From an uncultured Oscillospiraceae bacterium (GTDB lineage: Bacteria > Bacillota > Clostridia > Oscillospirales > Oscillospiraceae): a DNA stretch of 64,000 nt. Positions 27,349 to 36,186 of this stretch are shown here, one piece after another (within the stretch, counting starts at the first letter, position 1; every line of letters starts with the position of its first letter). The position numbers were made by a program, and so were the translations under genes. The stretch is from the NCBI GenBank assembly GCA_944385095.1, contig CALWVS010000001.1, positions 186,001-250,000 of the forward strand, read 5' to 3'. The notes under the pieces are model-generated. The model saw only the letters and a program-made list of their open reading frames with translations. It did no database searches and had not been told where the DNA came from.

Positions 27349-28607
27349 GCAGCAAATACATTGTACGCCAGCCAATTAAAAACTTGGAAGATAAAGTGGT
27401 GGCATATGAAATTCAATATTATGGAGATAATCAATCCTTAGGGGTAGATTCTTCACCAACCAATGATTTTGCAGCGGCAGATACCATTTATAATTTCCTC
27501 ACCATGAATATGGAGAAACTGCTGCGCGGTACCCTTCATTTCATGACCTTTACAACCACTTTGTTGTTGAAAAAAACCCCCAGGTTTTTTGACAAAGAGG
27601 AATTGGTGATTCAAATTGATGATAGTGTCATCATTCAACCATTGGCTATGCGTATGGTGCAGCAATATGCAAAAGAAGGCTATAAGATTGCAGTCAATGA
27701 GTTTCAGTTTGCGCCCCGTTACCTTGGAATCATGGATTCCATTGATTACATTAAACTGAACTTTAAAACAACACCTGAGATGACCTTGAAAAATGTCATT
27801 GAAATTGCCCACAGTATGAATAAACAATGTATTGCCATTGGAGTGGATACTGAGGAGTTATACAATAGAGCTCAAAAACTACAGGTAGATTCCATGCAGG
27901 GCGTGTATGTGGCAGAAAAACTTGCAATTCGTGCCCACAACAGTGGATATTTGCAGAGCAATTTCTTCCGTTTGATGGTGGCTGTTACAAAAGAAGAACC
28001 AGATGTGGAGGAGATTGAACAGATTATATCTGTGGATGCAACCCTGACATATGGTATTTTAAAAATGGCAAATTCCTGCTACTTTGCACTGAGACGTTCT
28101 GTGACCACAGTGCGTCAGGCCATTATGACAATGGGACTTGGTGAGTTGAAGCAGTGGGTCTATTTACTCAGTGCCAGCAATGCAGAAAATCAGATGGAGG
28201 AAGGGGCAGAGGAATTCTTGAAACTGTCCTTCATGAGAGGCAGTTTTTGCAGCAGTTTGATGAATTATGCAAAGGGAGTTCCTATTTCCAGACCAGAGGC
28301 CTATCTGATGGGTATGTTCTCCACTCTGCATTATCTCATTGATGCCCCACTTGCTGAGATTTTGGAGCAGATACCCTTGTGCGATGAGGCAAAGGAAGGG
28401 CTCTTAAACCATACTGGTCCCTGTGGTCAGCTTTATGATTTGGTTCTTGCCTATGAATGGGGAGATTGGGCTAAAATTGATGCAATGGCAACAGCACTCA
28501 GTATCCCTACCAATTTAATCACCAGTCTGTATTTTAATTGTGTTGAAGATGTGAACCGCATCTGGAATGAGATGACAAATCCAGAACCAACACAGATGGG
28601 GACTTGA
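27345..28607 (+). CDS. EAL-HDOD signalling protein (YuxH/CdgJ-type)
   Basis: A 420-residue protein starting with a degenerate EAL domain (YIVRQPIKNLEDKVVAYEIQYYGDN: the catalytic EALxR is not kept) and continuing with an HDOD domain (residues ~200-390, with VDATLTYGILKMANSCYFAL and SVTTVRQAIMTMGLGELKQWV). Vibrio CdgJ and Bacillus YuxH have this architecture; CdgJ affects motility. It overlaps cheV by four bases (ATGA) and closes the operon, so it is expressed with the motor genes. Role is probably regulatory, not c-di-GMP hydrolysis; inference. Confidence 0.85.
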   Translation: MSSKYIVRQPIKNLEDKVVAYEIQYYGDNQSLGVDSSPTNDFAAADTIYNFLTMNMEKLLRGTLHFMTFTTTLLLKKTPRFFDKEELVIQIDDSVIIQPLAMRMVQQYAKEGYKIAVNEFQFAPRYLGIMDSIDYIKLNFKTTPEMTLKNVIEIAHSMNKQCIAIGVDTEELYNRAQKLQVDSMQGVYVAEKLAIRAHNSGYLQSNFFRLMVAVTKEEPDVEEIEQIISVDATLTYGILKMANSCYFALRRSVTTVRQAIMTMGLGELKQWVYLLSASNAENQMEEGAEEFLKLSFMRGSFCSSLMNYAKGVPISRPEAYLMGMFSTLHYLIDAPLAEILEQIPLCDEAKEGLLNHTGPCGQLYDLVLAYEWGDWAKIDAMATALSIPTNLITSLYFNCVEDVNRIWNEMTNPEPTQMGT

Positions 28608-28673
28608 TACATTTTACACTTTAGTCAGACTGAACTGTAACCCCCATAAAATGAAACATAAAATCTGTAATAA

Positions 28674-28720
28674 AATCCTGGTATCATATGGATTACCCAC
28701 ATGATACCAGGATTTTTATT
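28674..28720. terminator. Bidirectional terminator closing the motility operon
   Basis: A 14-bp stem (28674-28687 with 28701-28714) has a 13-base loop and runs into ATTTTTATT on the plus side; the minus side has TTTTATTAC after the stem. It lies between the convergent EAL-HDOD gene and the chemoreceptor gene and can end both. Confidence 0.85.
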
Positions 28721-28760
28721 GTATATAGTTCTTTTCCTACAATTGGATATAAGGTAGATA

Positions 28761-30539
28761 TCAATATTTTGAAAATTGATTACCAAAATCCATGGAAGAA
28801 GAATCCTCAAATACTGGTGTGGAAGAAGGAGAAGTGTAGGGGTCAGAAATAGGGGCACTTTGAGGAGAGAGCTTAAACTGGTTGACCATTCGTTTTAATT
28901 GTGTTGCTTGGTCTCCAAGATCTGCACTGGCAGCAGCACTTTCCTCAGAGGTAGCAGAATTGGTCTGAACAACCGTTGAAATCTGATCCATACCCAGATG
29001 AATTTGAGCAACTGCGCTGGCTTGCGCTTGAGAGTCTGTAGAAATTTGTTCCATAAGTTGGTCACTCTTTTGGATACTGTTGACCACACCCACCAAAAGT
29101 TCCGCGGTTTCTGTAGCAATTGTAACCCCTTTATCCACAGCTTGCGTTGTATTTTGAATCAACTGTGCAGTTTGCTTACTGGCCTCTGCACTTTTCCCGG
29201 CTAGGTTTCGCACCTCATCAGCGACAACGGCAAAGCCCTTACCTGCGGTTCCAGCCCGGGCTGCCTCAACAGCTGCATTCAAAGCAAGGATGTTAGTCTG
29301 GAACGCAATATCTTCAATGGTTTTAATGATAGCCCCAATTTGTTGAGAAGCAACTCGAATTTCATCCATTGCATCAGTCAGAGAGGACATCTTTTCGTTA
29401 CAAGTGGAGACCTCTGCACTGGAGGTATTGATTTCGCTCATAGCATCTCCAATGCGACTGGTTGTATGTTCAATTTGTGTGGTTACATCATTGATGGTAG
29501 CTGCCAATTCCTGAATGGAAGATGCTTGCTCTGTGGAACCCTGTGCCAAAGCCTGAGCACCATTTGCCACCTGAGATGCACTCAAATTCACCTGTTCAGC
29601 AGAGTAGTCGATAGAATAAAGGGTACGACTAAGAGAACTAACAATGGTCTCCAATGCAACTTTAATTTCAGAAAATTCCCCTACATAATCCAATGTAATG
29701 TGTTGGTCCATATTGCCATGAGACATTTCGGTCAGCTTTTCACGGATATCTAAAATGTAAGAGCTAAGGGTTTCACGAGTCACCTGCATAGCATGAGCCA
29801 ACATACCAAGTTCAGAAGTATCTACCTGAAGTTCAGATTCAAAACTCAAATTGCCTTTGGATAGCTCCATCATCTCATGCTGAATTCTACGAACCGGAAG
29901 AATAATTTTTGTTTGTATCACTTTGATTGCAATGAATTGAAATACAGCAGAAACAACAGCAAGTACAAACACAAAAAATTGCAGGGGTTGGGTGATCGCT
30001 TGTGATGCAGAAATTTTGTTTTGTGTACGAGACTGTAGCGTTGTCAAAAATTCATCCTGTAGACTTTGGATTTCTGCCAATATGTTACAATAATCCTCAC
30101 CATATACACACCGTATGGCTGCTCCAGTCTGTCCACGCTGGACCCACTCTATGGCACTGGTTTCAAGGGGAACTAATTCATTGGAAAGATCGGACATCTT
30201 TTGAATTATGGCAGCTTCTTCATCAGTGATGCCGATTTCCATCATAGCAGCGATGCTTTTTTCACGATTTTGGTCTATCTCAACTTCCTGATTGTACTCA
30301 TCAACGTAGATTGCAGTACCTGTTGCTGCATAGGCACGTACTTTTTCCGTAAGTAGGGAGGAAGCATCAATAAACTGTTGAGCGTAGTTGGTGAGCAGCA
30401 GTTGGTTTTTGTATCTGGTGAACCCTTGCGTATAGAATAACATAATCAAGATAAAGAAGATGGATATGGCTGCAACCAGACCAATCGTAATAAAATGCAG
30501 TAACATCATCATGGTAGACTGCTTCATAGCATGCTTCAT
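28761..30539 (-). CDS. Methyl-accepting chemotaxis protein
   Basis: Transmembrane chemoreceptor of 592 residues. First membrane segment near residues 13-37, a mainly helical periplasmic sensor (~38-210, 4-helix-bundle-like), second segment (~205-232), HAMP, and a cytoplasmic signalling domain with the conserved hairpin ([20 protein letters not shown] and [20 protein letters not shown]). The frame continues upstream, but ATG at 30539, preceded by AGAGGT, is the natural start. It is the only receptor in the window and lies convergent to the operon encoding CheC/CheD/CheV. No CheR-binding pentapeptide is seen at the C-terminus. Confidence 0.94.
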   Translation of the reverse strand: MKHAMKQSTMMMLLHFITIGLVAAISIFFILIMLFYTQGFTRYKNQLLLTNYAQQFIDASSLLTEKVRAYAATGTAIYVDEYNQEVEIDQNREKSIAAMMEIGITDEEAAIIQKMSDLSNELVPLETSAIEWVQRGQTGAAIRCVYGEDYCNILAEIQSLQDEFLTTLQSRTQNKISASQAITQPLQFFVFVLAVVSAVFQFIAIKVIQTKIILPVRRIQHEMMELSKGNLSFESELQVDTSELGMLAHAMQVTRETLSSYILDIREKLTEMSHGNMDQHITLDYVGEFSEIKVALETIVSSLSRTLYSIDYSAEQVNLSASQVANGAQALAQGSTEQASSIQELAATINDVTTQIEHTTSRIGDAMSEINTSSAEVSTCNEKMSSLTDAMDEIRVASQQIGAIIKTIEDIAFQTNILALNAAVEAARAGTAGKGFAVVADEVRNLAGKSAEASKQTAQLIQNTTQAVDKGVTIATETAELLVGVVNSIQKSDQLMEQISTDSQAQASAVAQIHLGMDQISTVVQTNSATSEESAAASADLGDQATQLKRMVNQFKLSPQSAPISDPYTSPSSTPVFEDSSSMDFGNQFSKY

Positions 30540-30630
30540 AGGATTACCTCTTTTCTTTGTTCCTACCAACACAGACTTTTTGACTAAAATATGCGCGGGA
30601 ATGACAATAAAATGAAATATTGACAGATTT

Positions 30631-30659
30631 AGTGTACACCCTAGCCAAAATATTGTCAA
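30631..30659 (-). promoter_or_regulatory. Promoter of the chemoreceptor gene
   Basis: On the minus strand TTGACA (30659 to 30654), a 17-base spacer and TACACT (30636 to 30631) form a good sigma-A promoter about 95 bases before the start codon. No sigma-28 element was seen, although many chemoreceptors depend on it. Confidence 0.65.
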
Positions 30660-30743
30660 GAACAGACCCTAGTTTGGCTAGAGAAAGATAGGGCAATATG
30701 TTGTAGAGTTTGAAGAATTTCAATATAAATTGAGAGGAAACTG

Positions 30744-32000
30744 TCATTCATAGGAGAGGTTGGATAAATACCTGCGCAGAAGCTCCAGAGCGTGAAGTGC
30801 CGTATGCGTACGCAGACGTTCACGGACAGGGCGATTGCCAAGAGAAAGGGGACGGACATGACAGCCATCTGGTGTGGCAATGGCAACAAAAATCGTACCT
30901 ACCTCATTGCCACGGTCGTCTCGATCTGGACCTGCTACTCCTGTAGAGGAGAGGGCAATATCACAACCCAAAACATGCCGTGCACCCTCTGCCATAGCCT
31001 GCGCTACAGGGGCAGACACTGCACCATACTGCTCTAACAGTGGAGCAGGTACACCTAGAACATTGGCTTTGACTTCATTGGTGTAGGAGACAATGCCACC
31101 TTTGAACGCCTGTGATGCACCTGACAGGTCTGTGATGAGCTTGGCAATCAGCCCACCTGTACAGCTCTCCGCAGTTCCCAGGGTGAGATGGGCAGCTTTG
31201 AGTTTTTGTAAAACCACCCAACTGAGAGAGGGCACATCCACACCATATACCAGTGCCCCAAAGTGACTGATGAGCTGTTCCACAACAGGAGAGAGAAGGG
31301 ATTGGGCTTCCTGTTCTGTTTCTGCTTTTGCAGTGACACGCAGCTCACATTCTCCCTCTTTGGCATAGGGGGCAAGGGTTGGATTGGACATCGTGTTCAT
31401 CTGTTCCCTCAGTTGTGCTTCTACAGCGGATTCTCCAATGCCAAACAGTTTTAGGGTATGGGAGACAATGACACCCTCAGAGAGAGATTGCAAATAAGGG
31501 ACAGCACGGTATTGAAACATAGGAGTACATTCGCTGGGTGGACCTGGCAGCATCAACACATATACACCATTTGCCTCAAATGCACATCCTGGTGCAGAAC
31601 CCCAATCGTTGGAAAACACAGTACAGCCCTCTGGAACCAATGCCTGTTGAAGATTGTTTTCTGTCATGGGGCGGTTGGTTTTGGAAAAATAGCTGCGAAT
31701 GCGTTGTTCTGACTCAGCATCTGTCACCAGTTTCTTTCCAAATGTTTGACAGATTACATGCTTTGTCAAATCATCACAGGTAGGACCAAGCCCACCGGTG
31801 GTGATGATAATATTTGCCCGTTTTTTTGCAATTTCCAGTGCTTCTCCCAGCCGTTGGGGGTTATCTCCTACTACAGTGTGCCAGTAGACATTCAATCCAA
31901 GGGCAGTTAAACCCTGAGAGAGCATTTGAGCATCTGTGTTGACAATAGACCCAAGCAGCAATTCTGTACCAACAGCAATCAGTTCTACTTTGTGAGCCAT
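30744..32000 (-). CDS. cinA: CinA family protein (competence/damage-inducible; nicotinamide-nucleotide amidase)
   Basis: 418-residue two-domain protein. The N-terminal half is molybdopterin-binding-like (VELIAVGTELLLGSIVNTDA, ITTGGLGPTCDDLTK) and the C-terminal half is the pyridine-nucleotide amidase (LGTAESCTGGLIAKLITDL, SSTGVAGPD). It recycles NMN/ADP-ribose by-products in bacteria where tested, and in Firmicutes is linked with recA and competence. ATG at 32000 is preceded by GAGGAGG; codons upstream in the same frame lack a site. It follows thiI by 20 bases, so the two form an operon. Confidence 0.94.
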   Translation of the reverse strand: MAHKVELIAVGTELLLGSIVNTDAQMLSQGLTALGLNVYWHTVVGDNPQRLGEALEIAKKRANIIITTGGLGPTCDDLTKHVICQTFGKKLVTDAESEQRIRSYFSKTNRPMTENNLQQALVPEGCTVFSNDWGSAPGCAFEANGVYVLMLPGPPSECTPMFQYRAVPYLQSLSEGVIVSHTLKLFGIGESAVEAQLREQMNTMSNPTLAPYAKEGECELRVTAKAETEQEAQSLLSPVVEQLISHFGALVYGVDVPSLSWVVLQKLKAAHLTLGTAESCTGGLIAKLITDLSGASQAFKGGIVSYTNEVKANVLGVPAPLLEQYGAVSAPVAQAMAEGARHVLGCDIALSSTGVAGPDRDDRGNEVGTIFVAIATPDGCHVRPLSLGNRPVRERLRTHTALHALELLRRYLSNLSYE

Positions 32001-32020
32001 AGGGTTTGCCTCCTCATCCA

Positions 32021-33187
32021 TTAAACATGAATTCGTTCAATTCCTTCTACAGCAGCCTGTACCATACCGTCAATATCCAAGGAACATTCTGCCTTTTCTA
32101 CTTCACTGAGCATAGGGCGCAGTCTGGGGTGTCTGGGAGTAAAGACGGTGCAACAGTCCTCATAGGGGAGAATGGAGGTCTCAAAAGTACCAATTTTGCG
32201 GGCAATCTGAACGATTTCCTCTTTGTCCATACCAACGCAGGGGCGCAGGATAGGAAGGTCAACCACAGCCCCAGTGACCATCATGGCCTCCATAGTCTGG
32301 CTGGCAACCTGTCCCAGACATTCCCCAGTCACAAGAGCTTTTGCACCACAGCGGTTGGCTACAGCCTGTGCAATGCGCATCATAAACCGACGCATAATCA
32401 CGGTAAACAGCTCTTCAGGGCAGGAGCGGCGCAGTTCCTCCTGAATGGCAGTAAAGGGGACCACATGAACCGTCAAATGACCAGTATAGGGGGTAAGGAG
32501 ACGGGCAAGTTCAATCACTTTCTCTTTCGCTTCAGGAGAGGTGTATGGATAGGAGAAGAAATGCACCATTTCCAATGCAATGCCACGCTTTGCAATCATC
32601 CATGAGGAAACAGGGCTGTCAATGCCACCAGAGAGCAGAGAGACAGCACGACCATTGATTCCCACAGGCAATCCGCCAGCACCAGCCACAGCCTGTGCAT
32701 GGACATAGGCGGCAAAGTCGCGAATTTCTACATGCACAACCAGTTCAGGGTGATGTACATCTACTTCTAAATTGTCATATGCCTCATGCAGTTCCCCGCC
32801 TACATATTGGCTTAGTTGAATGGAGGTCATGGGGAAAGATTTGTCCGCACGTTTTGTCTCCACCTTAAAGGTTTTGGCTGTACGCAGTTGGTCATCCAGA
32901 AATTCCTTGGCAGTGGCTAAAATGGCATCTTTGTCCTTTTCACAGGGACGGGCAAGGGAAATACCCACAATACCAAAAACTTTTTGCAGTGCCTCATAGG
33001 CAGCCATCACATCACAACTGTCATCTTTTGGTTCCACATAGGTGGTAGATTGGCGAGTATATACCCGAAATTGCCCAAAGGCATGCAGGCGACGATGGAT
33101 GTTTGCCTGTAGTTTATCTTCAAAGCTGCGGCGGTTGAGACCTTTTAATACCATTTCTCCCAGCTTGAGCAGAATCATTTCTTTCAT
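32021..33187 (-). CDS. thiI: tRNA 4-thiouridine synthase ThiI
   Basis: ThiI adenylates tRNA uridine 8 and transfers sulfur, also supplying sulfur for thiamine. The 388-residue product has a ferredoxin-like/THUMP N-terminal part (to residue ~165), and a PP-loop (SLLSGGIDSPVSSWMIAKRG). It ends after the CCTVFTPRHPRL block and has no C-terminal rhodanese domain, the short form found in most Gram-positives. Start ATG 33187 is preceded by AGGAAAG. No cysteine desulfurase gene is adjacent in the window. Confidence 0.94.
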   Translation of the reverse strand: MKEMILLKLGEMVLKGLNRRSFEDKLQANIHRRLHAFGQFRVYTRQSTTYVEPKDDSCDVMAAYEALQKVFGIVGISLARPCEKDKDAILATAKEFLDDQLRTAKTFKVETKRADKSFPMTSIQLSQYVGGELHEAYDNLEVDVHHPELVVHVEIRDFAAYVHAQAVAGAGGLPVGINGRAVSLLSGGIDSPVSSWMIAKRGIALEMVHFFSYPYTSPEAKEKVIELARLLTPYTGHLTVHVVPFTAIQEELRRSCPEELFTVIMRRFMMRIAQAVANRCGAKALVTGECLGQVASQTMEAMMVTGAVVDLPILRPCVGMDKEEIVQIARKIGTFETSILPYEDCCTVFTPRHPRLRPMLSEVEKAECSLDIDGMVQAAVEGIERIHV

Positions 33188-33224
33188 GGGTTTCTTTCCT
33201 TTCCAAATAATCAAAATCACAGAT

Positions 33225-33253
33225 ATTATACTGAATCTTTTTACAAATGTCCA
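33225..33253 (-). promoter_or_regulatory. Promoter of thiI-cinA
   Basis: Minus-strand TGGACA (33253 to 33248), a 17-base spacer and TATAAT (33230 to 33225), some 40 bases before the thiI start codon. One mismatch from consensus in each of the -35 bases at most, so a plausible sigma-A promoter. Confidence 0.65.
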
Positions 33254-33255
33254 TA

Positions 33256-33286
33256 AAAAGTCAGCCATCTACGGAGAGATGGCTGA
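33256..33286 (-). terminator. Terminator of the SLH-domain gene
   Basis: TCAGCCATCT (33261-33270) pairs with AGATGGCTGA (33277-33286) around a 6-base loop; on the minus strand the stem is followed by CTTTTTATGG. It lies just after the stop of the SLH gene and upstream of the thiI promoter. Confidence 0.8.
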
Positions 33287-33293
33287 TGTTTAT

Positions 33294-34256
33294 TCAGGGT
33301 TTCAAATTTTGATACATACGCAGAGCCATAATGAGACATTCCTGCTGCTTTGCAGTGTCGTCAGGTGCAAATCGACCGTCTGGATATCCAGAAATAATGC
33401 CGTTTGCAGATACGAAGGAGACTGGGGTGACAGCCCAAGATTGGATTTGATTGGCATCAGAAAAAGACAGGGTACTCGGGGTGACTGTACCACCTAATTT
33501 TTGGTAGACTGCACAGAGCATGGTGGCAGCCTGCTGGCGGGTGAGCAGTGTGTTTGCACCAAACTGTGTTTTACTAATGCCCGCTGTAAACCCCATAGAG
33601 TAGGCTTTTAAAACAGCCTCATCTGATGTATCAGTGAATGGGTTGGTGATGGTGGGGGTTGGAATGGTCTGCCCACTCATAGCCTCATAAAGACGTACGG
33701 TGAGGGCTGCAAATTGGGTACGGTTAATGGGGGTGCGCAAATCCTGCCCTTTCATATGGGTAGGAATCAAATTCATCCCAATGGCACCATTGACCAAATC
33801 CACTGCCCATTCATCCACCAGCTCTCCTGTAATGGTAATGGGATGCAGAGAGGATTGAGCACCACGCACCCAGATACCACGGTCCAGTGTGCCATTTGGG
33901 AATGGAGCAGTCTCATCCAGAGTAGAAATATGATAGATGTGGTTTGTATCAGAGACGGTCAATTCTTCCTGATTGGTGGTGACAGAGGTAAGAGACCAAT
34001 ATCCAGATTGTTCTGAGTAAGTGAACAGTTCAATATACATCAAAGGACCACTATCACTGTGAATCACAGTATCCAAAGGCACCAGGGTCACAGAGTGGGA
34101 CTCGGTTTCAGAGTAGGCAAAAGGCTCTGTACCAATGGGATCATGTGTGAGCTGATAGGTAGCCTGATTGCTTTGTAATGTGGAGGCAAATGCACCTGTC
34201 ACCAGTGTACTGCACAAAATACAGAGGAAGAGCACAAAGGAACACAGTTTTTTCAT
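33294..34256 (-). CDS. Secreted S-layer homology (SLH) domain protein
   Basis: 320-residue exported protein. Signal peptide of about 24 residues ending AFA|S. An N-terminal beta-rich region (~25-150) of unknown function is followed by three SLH domains (roughly residues 150-205, 205-260 and 260-318), with landmarks INRTQFAALTVRLYEAM, LTRQQAATMLCAVYQKLGG and ANGIISGYPDGRFAPDD. SLH domains bind pyruvylated cell-wall polymers, so it is likely a wall-anchored surface protein. Its natural ligand cannot be told from sequence. AGAAAGGA precedes the start. Confidence 0.88.
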   Translation of the reverse strand: MKKLCSFVLFLCILCSTLVTGAFASTLQSNQATYQLTHDPIGTEPFAYSETESHSVTLVPLDTVIHSDSGPLMYIELFTYSEQSGYWSLTSVTTNQEELTVSDTNHIYHISTLDETAPFPNGTLDRGIWVRGAQSSLHPITITGELVDEWAVDLVNGAIGMNLIPTHMKGQDLRTPINRTQFAALTVRLYEAMSGQTIPTPTITNPFTDTSDEAVLKAYSMGFTAGISKTQFGANTLLTRQQAATMLCAVYQKLGGTVTPSTLSFSDANQIQSWAVTPVSFVSANGIISGYPDGRFAPDDTAKQQECLIMALRMYQNLKP

Positions 34257-34473
34257 GGGGAAAAAAGTCCTTTCTATGAGAATTTGAGAAAAAGAAACTT
34301 GTAAAATAGCAGGGAGACAGATATAATTTACTCTGCCAAATAGAGAGACCAGAGAGCAGAGCCATCTCTCTTCATTCTAGCCGATTTGTTAGGCAATTAC
34401 AAGCGGCAATTTCTTAATAATTTGTGAAGAACAGAAGGAAAATCGTGGAAGCCAAAAGGAGGATAGAAAAAGG

Positions 34474-34938
34474 ATGGAGTACCAGATTGTATCCATGGAC
34501 CGCAGCCATATTCCACAAATTGCACAGATGGAACAGGAATATTTTTCTGCTCCATGGAGTGAAGCCATGTTGACAGAGGCATTATTTGACCCACAATCCA
34601 GTTTCATTGTAGCAGAGTCAGAGGATGGTGGCGTGTTGGGCTATGCAGGGCTACAAGTTGTATTGGATGAGGGCTATATTGACAATATTGCAGTAGAGCG
34701 GTCAGCACGCAGACATGGCGTTGGAGGGGAATTGTTAGATGTATTCTGTCGCTTTGCAGCGGAGCACCTGAGCTTTCTCACTTTAGAGGTGAGAGCCTCC
34801 AACCAGCCAGCCATTGCACTTTATATGAAATATGGATTTGAACAGGTGGGCAGACGCAAGAATTATTATGTAAACCCCAAAGAAGATGCCATTTTGATGA
34901 CACGCCATTTTAAGGAGAAAAAGGAGGAAACGGAGTGA
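34474..34938 (+). CDS. rimI: Ribosomal protein alanine N-acetyltransferase RimI
   Basis: GNAT acetyltransferase of 154 residues, the RimI type found next to tsaD. Acetyl-CoA-binding loop RSARRHGVGGELLDVFC and the final FEQVGRRKNYYVNP are visible. It overlaps tsaD by four bases. In most Firmicutes the run is tsaE-tsaB-rimI-tsaD; here tsaB and tsaE are not adjacent. AAGGAGG lies 11 bases before the ATG. Confidence 0.91.
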   Translation: MEYQIVSMDRSHIPQIAQMEQEYFSAPWSEAMLTEALFDPQSSFIVAESEDGGVLGYAGLQVVLDEGYIDNIAVERSARRHGVGGELLDVFCRFAAEHLSFLTLEVRASNQPAIALYMKYGFEQVGRRKNYYVNPKEDAILMTRHFKEKKEETE

Positions 34939-35945
34939 AGATTTTAGCCATAGAATCCTCTTGTGATGAAACAGCCACAGCAGTGGTGGAAGATGGACGC
35001 ACTGTGCTGTCCAACTGTATTGCCTCCCAGATTGATATGCACACCATATATGGTGGTGTGGTGCCAGAAATAGCTTCCAGAAAGCATGTGGAAGTAGTCA
35101 GTGGATTGGCAGAAAGAGCGTTACAGGAGGCAAAAGTAGAAAAACAGGAGTTGGATGCCATTGCTGTGACTTATGCGCCGGGGCTGATTGGTGCGGTGTT
35201 GGTTGGTGTGAATTTTGCAAAATCAGCGGCAATGGCACTGAATCTCCCAATCATTCCAGTGCACCATGTCCGTGGGCATATTGCCGCAAATTATATTACT
35301 CATCCAGAACTGAAGCCCCCCTTTGTCTGTCTCTGTGTTTCCGGTGGAACAACCTTGATAGTAGATGTAAAATCCTATACAGAGATGGAAATTATGGGCG
35401 GTACAAGGGACGATGCAGCAGGGGAATGTTTTGATAAGGTGGCACGTGTATTGGAAATTGGATATCCTGGAGGAAAGCCAATGGATGACCTGGCACAAAC
35501 AGGAGATGACGGTCGTTATGAGTTACCCTGTGCCCATGTACAGGGTGCAGAATTGGATATGTCATTTTCTGGCTTGAAAACTGCCAGCCTGAATCTGATT
35601 CACAATGCTCAGCAGAAGGGGGAACCTCTCTGTTTGCCAGATTTGGCTGCCAGTTTCAACAGGGCAGTGAGTGAAAGTCTGGTCCCCCGCGTGATGACAG
35701 CAGCGAGACAAAAGGGGTATGGGAAAATTGCAGTGGCAGGGGGTGTGGCAGCCAACAGCCGAATTCGCAATGATTTATGGAAAGCATGCCAGAGAGAGAA
35801 ACAGCAACTCTATTTACCAGAGTTAAAATACTGTGGTGACAATGGGGCTATGATTGGTTGTCAGGGATACTATGAATATCTGGCTGGCAAACGGGGTGAT
35901 GCCAGTTTGAATGCCTACGCAAATCGGGACATTGCATTGGGTTGA
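34935..35945 (+). CDS. tsaD: tRNA N6-threonylcarbamoyladenosine synthase subunit TsaD
   Basis: TsaD transfers threonylcarbamoyl to adenosine 37 of ANN-decoding tRNAs, with TsaB and TsaE. The 336-residue protein has the ASKHA fold landmarks LAIESSCDETATAVV and the metal-binding HHVRGH, with CVSGGTTLI and GVAANSRIRNDL. Start is GTG 34935, overlapping the rimI stop (GTGA). Standard length. Confidence 0.95.
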   Translation: MKILAIESSCDETATAVVEDGRTVLSNCIASQIDMHTIYGGVVPEIASRKHVEVVSGLAERALQEAKVEKQELDAIAVTYAPGLIGAVLVGVNFAKSAAMALNLPIIPVHHVRGHIAANYITHPELKPPFVCLCVSGGTTLIVDVKSYTEMEIMGGTRDDAAGECFDKVARVLEIGYPGGKPMDDLAQTGDDGRYELPCAHVQGAELDMSFSGLKTASLNLIHNAQQKGEPLCLPDLAASFNRAVSESLVPRVMTAARQKGYGKIAVAGGVAANSRIRNDLWKACQREKQQLYLPELKYCGDNGAMIGCQGYYEYLAGKRGDASLNAYANRDIALG

Positions 35946-35952
35946 CCCCAAC

Positions 35953-35987
35953 TCTGTCCTGTTTCAAAAATTTTGAGGGCAGGACAG
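35953..35987 (+). other. Hairpin between tsaD and the infC promoter
   Basis: CTGTCCTG (35953-35960) and CAGGACAG (35980-35987) form an 8-bp stem with a further inner TCAAA/TTTGA pairing. The stem is followed by AAAAG, not T, so it is not a clear intrinsic terminator of the plus strand. It may still mark the end of the rimI-tsaD transcript. Confidence 0.4.
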
Positions 35988-35995
35988 AAAAGCTA

Positions 35996-36024
35996 TTGAC
36001 AACATAGTTATAGTGTGTTAGAAT
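35996..36024 (+). promoter_or_regulatory. Promoter of infC-rpmI-rplT
   Basis: TTGACA (35996-36001) and TAGAAT (36019-36024) are 17 bases apart: a strong sigma-A match. Transcription should begin near 36031 and give a leader of about 155 bases before infC. Confidence 0.8.
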
Positions 36025-36030
36025 ACCACG

Positions 36031-36186
36031 GAAAACAAAGTAGGAACGGTACCACGTCCCTCACCCCAAGCCAGAGCTTACGGGTTAACATGGAACAGAA
36101 GTGTCGAGTGAATCGACACAGTTTTGATGTGACGTGGGTGCCTTCGGCAACTGCGTTTTATTTTTTATGTTTGGAGGTGCTTTCCC
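36031..36186 (+). ncRNA. L20-type ribosomal protein leader with attenuator
   Basis: The leader before infC has an intrinsic terminator: ACGTGGGTGCC (36132-36142) pairs with GGCAACTGCGT (36146-36156), 11 bp with one mismatch and a 3-base loop, followed by TTTATTTTTT. A competing antiterminator is possible because ACCACGTCCC (36051-36060) is complementary to the GACGTGGGT arm. A small stem TGTCG/CGACA (around 36102-36119) lies between. This fits the L20 leader of Firmicutes, in which free L20 (made from rplT) stabilises the terminator. The exact boundaries and L20 sites are inferred. Confidence 0.7.

Noticed and set aside
30540-30659. Longer chemoreceptor start (40 extra residues from a codon at 30659)
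   Set aside because: The predicted promoter lies inside that extension and ATG 30539 has a good ribosome site.
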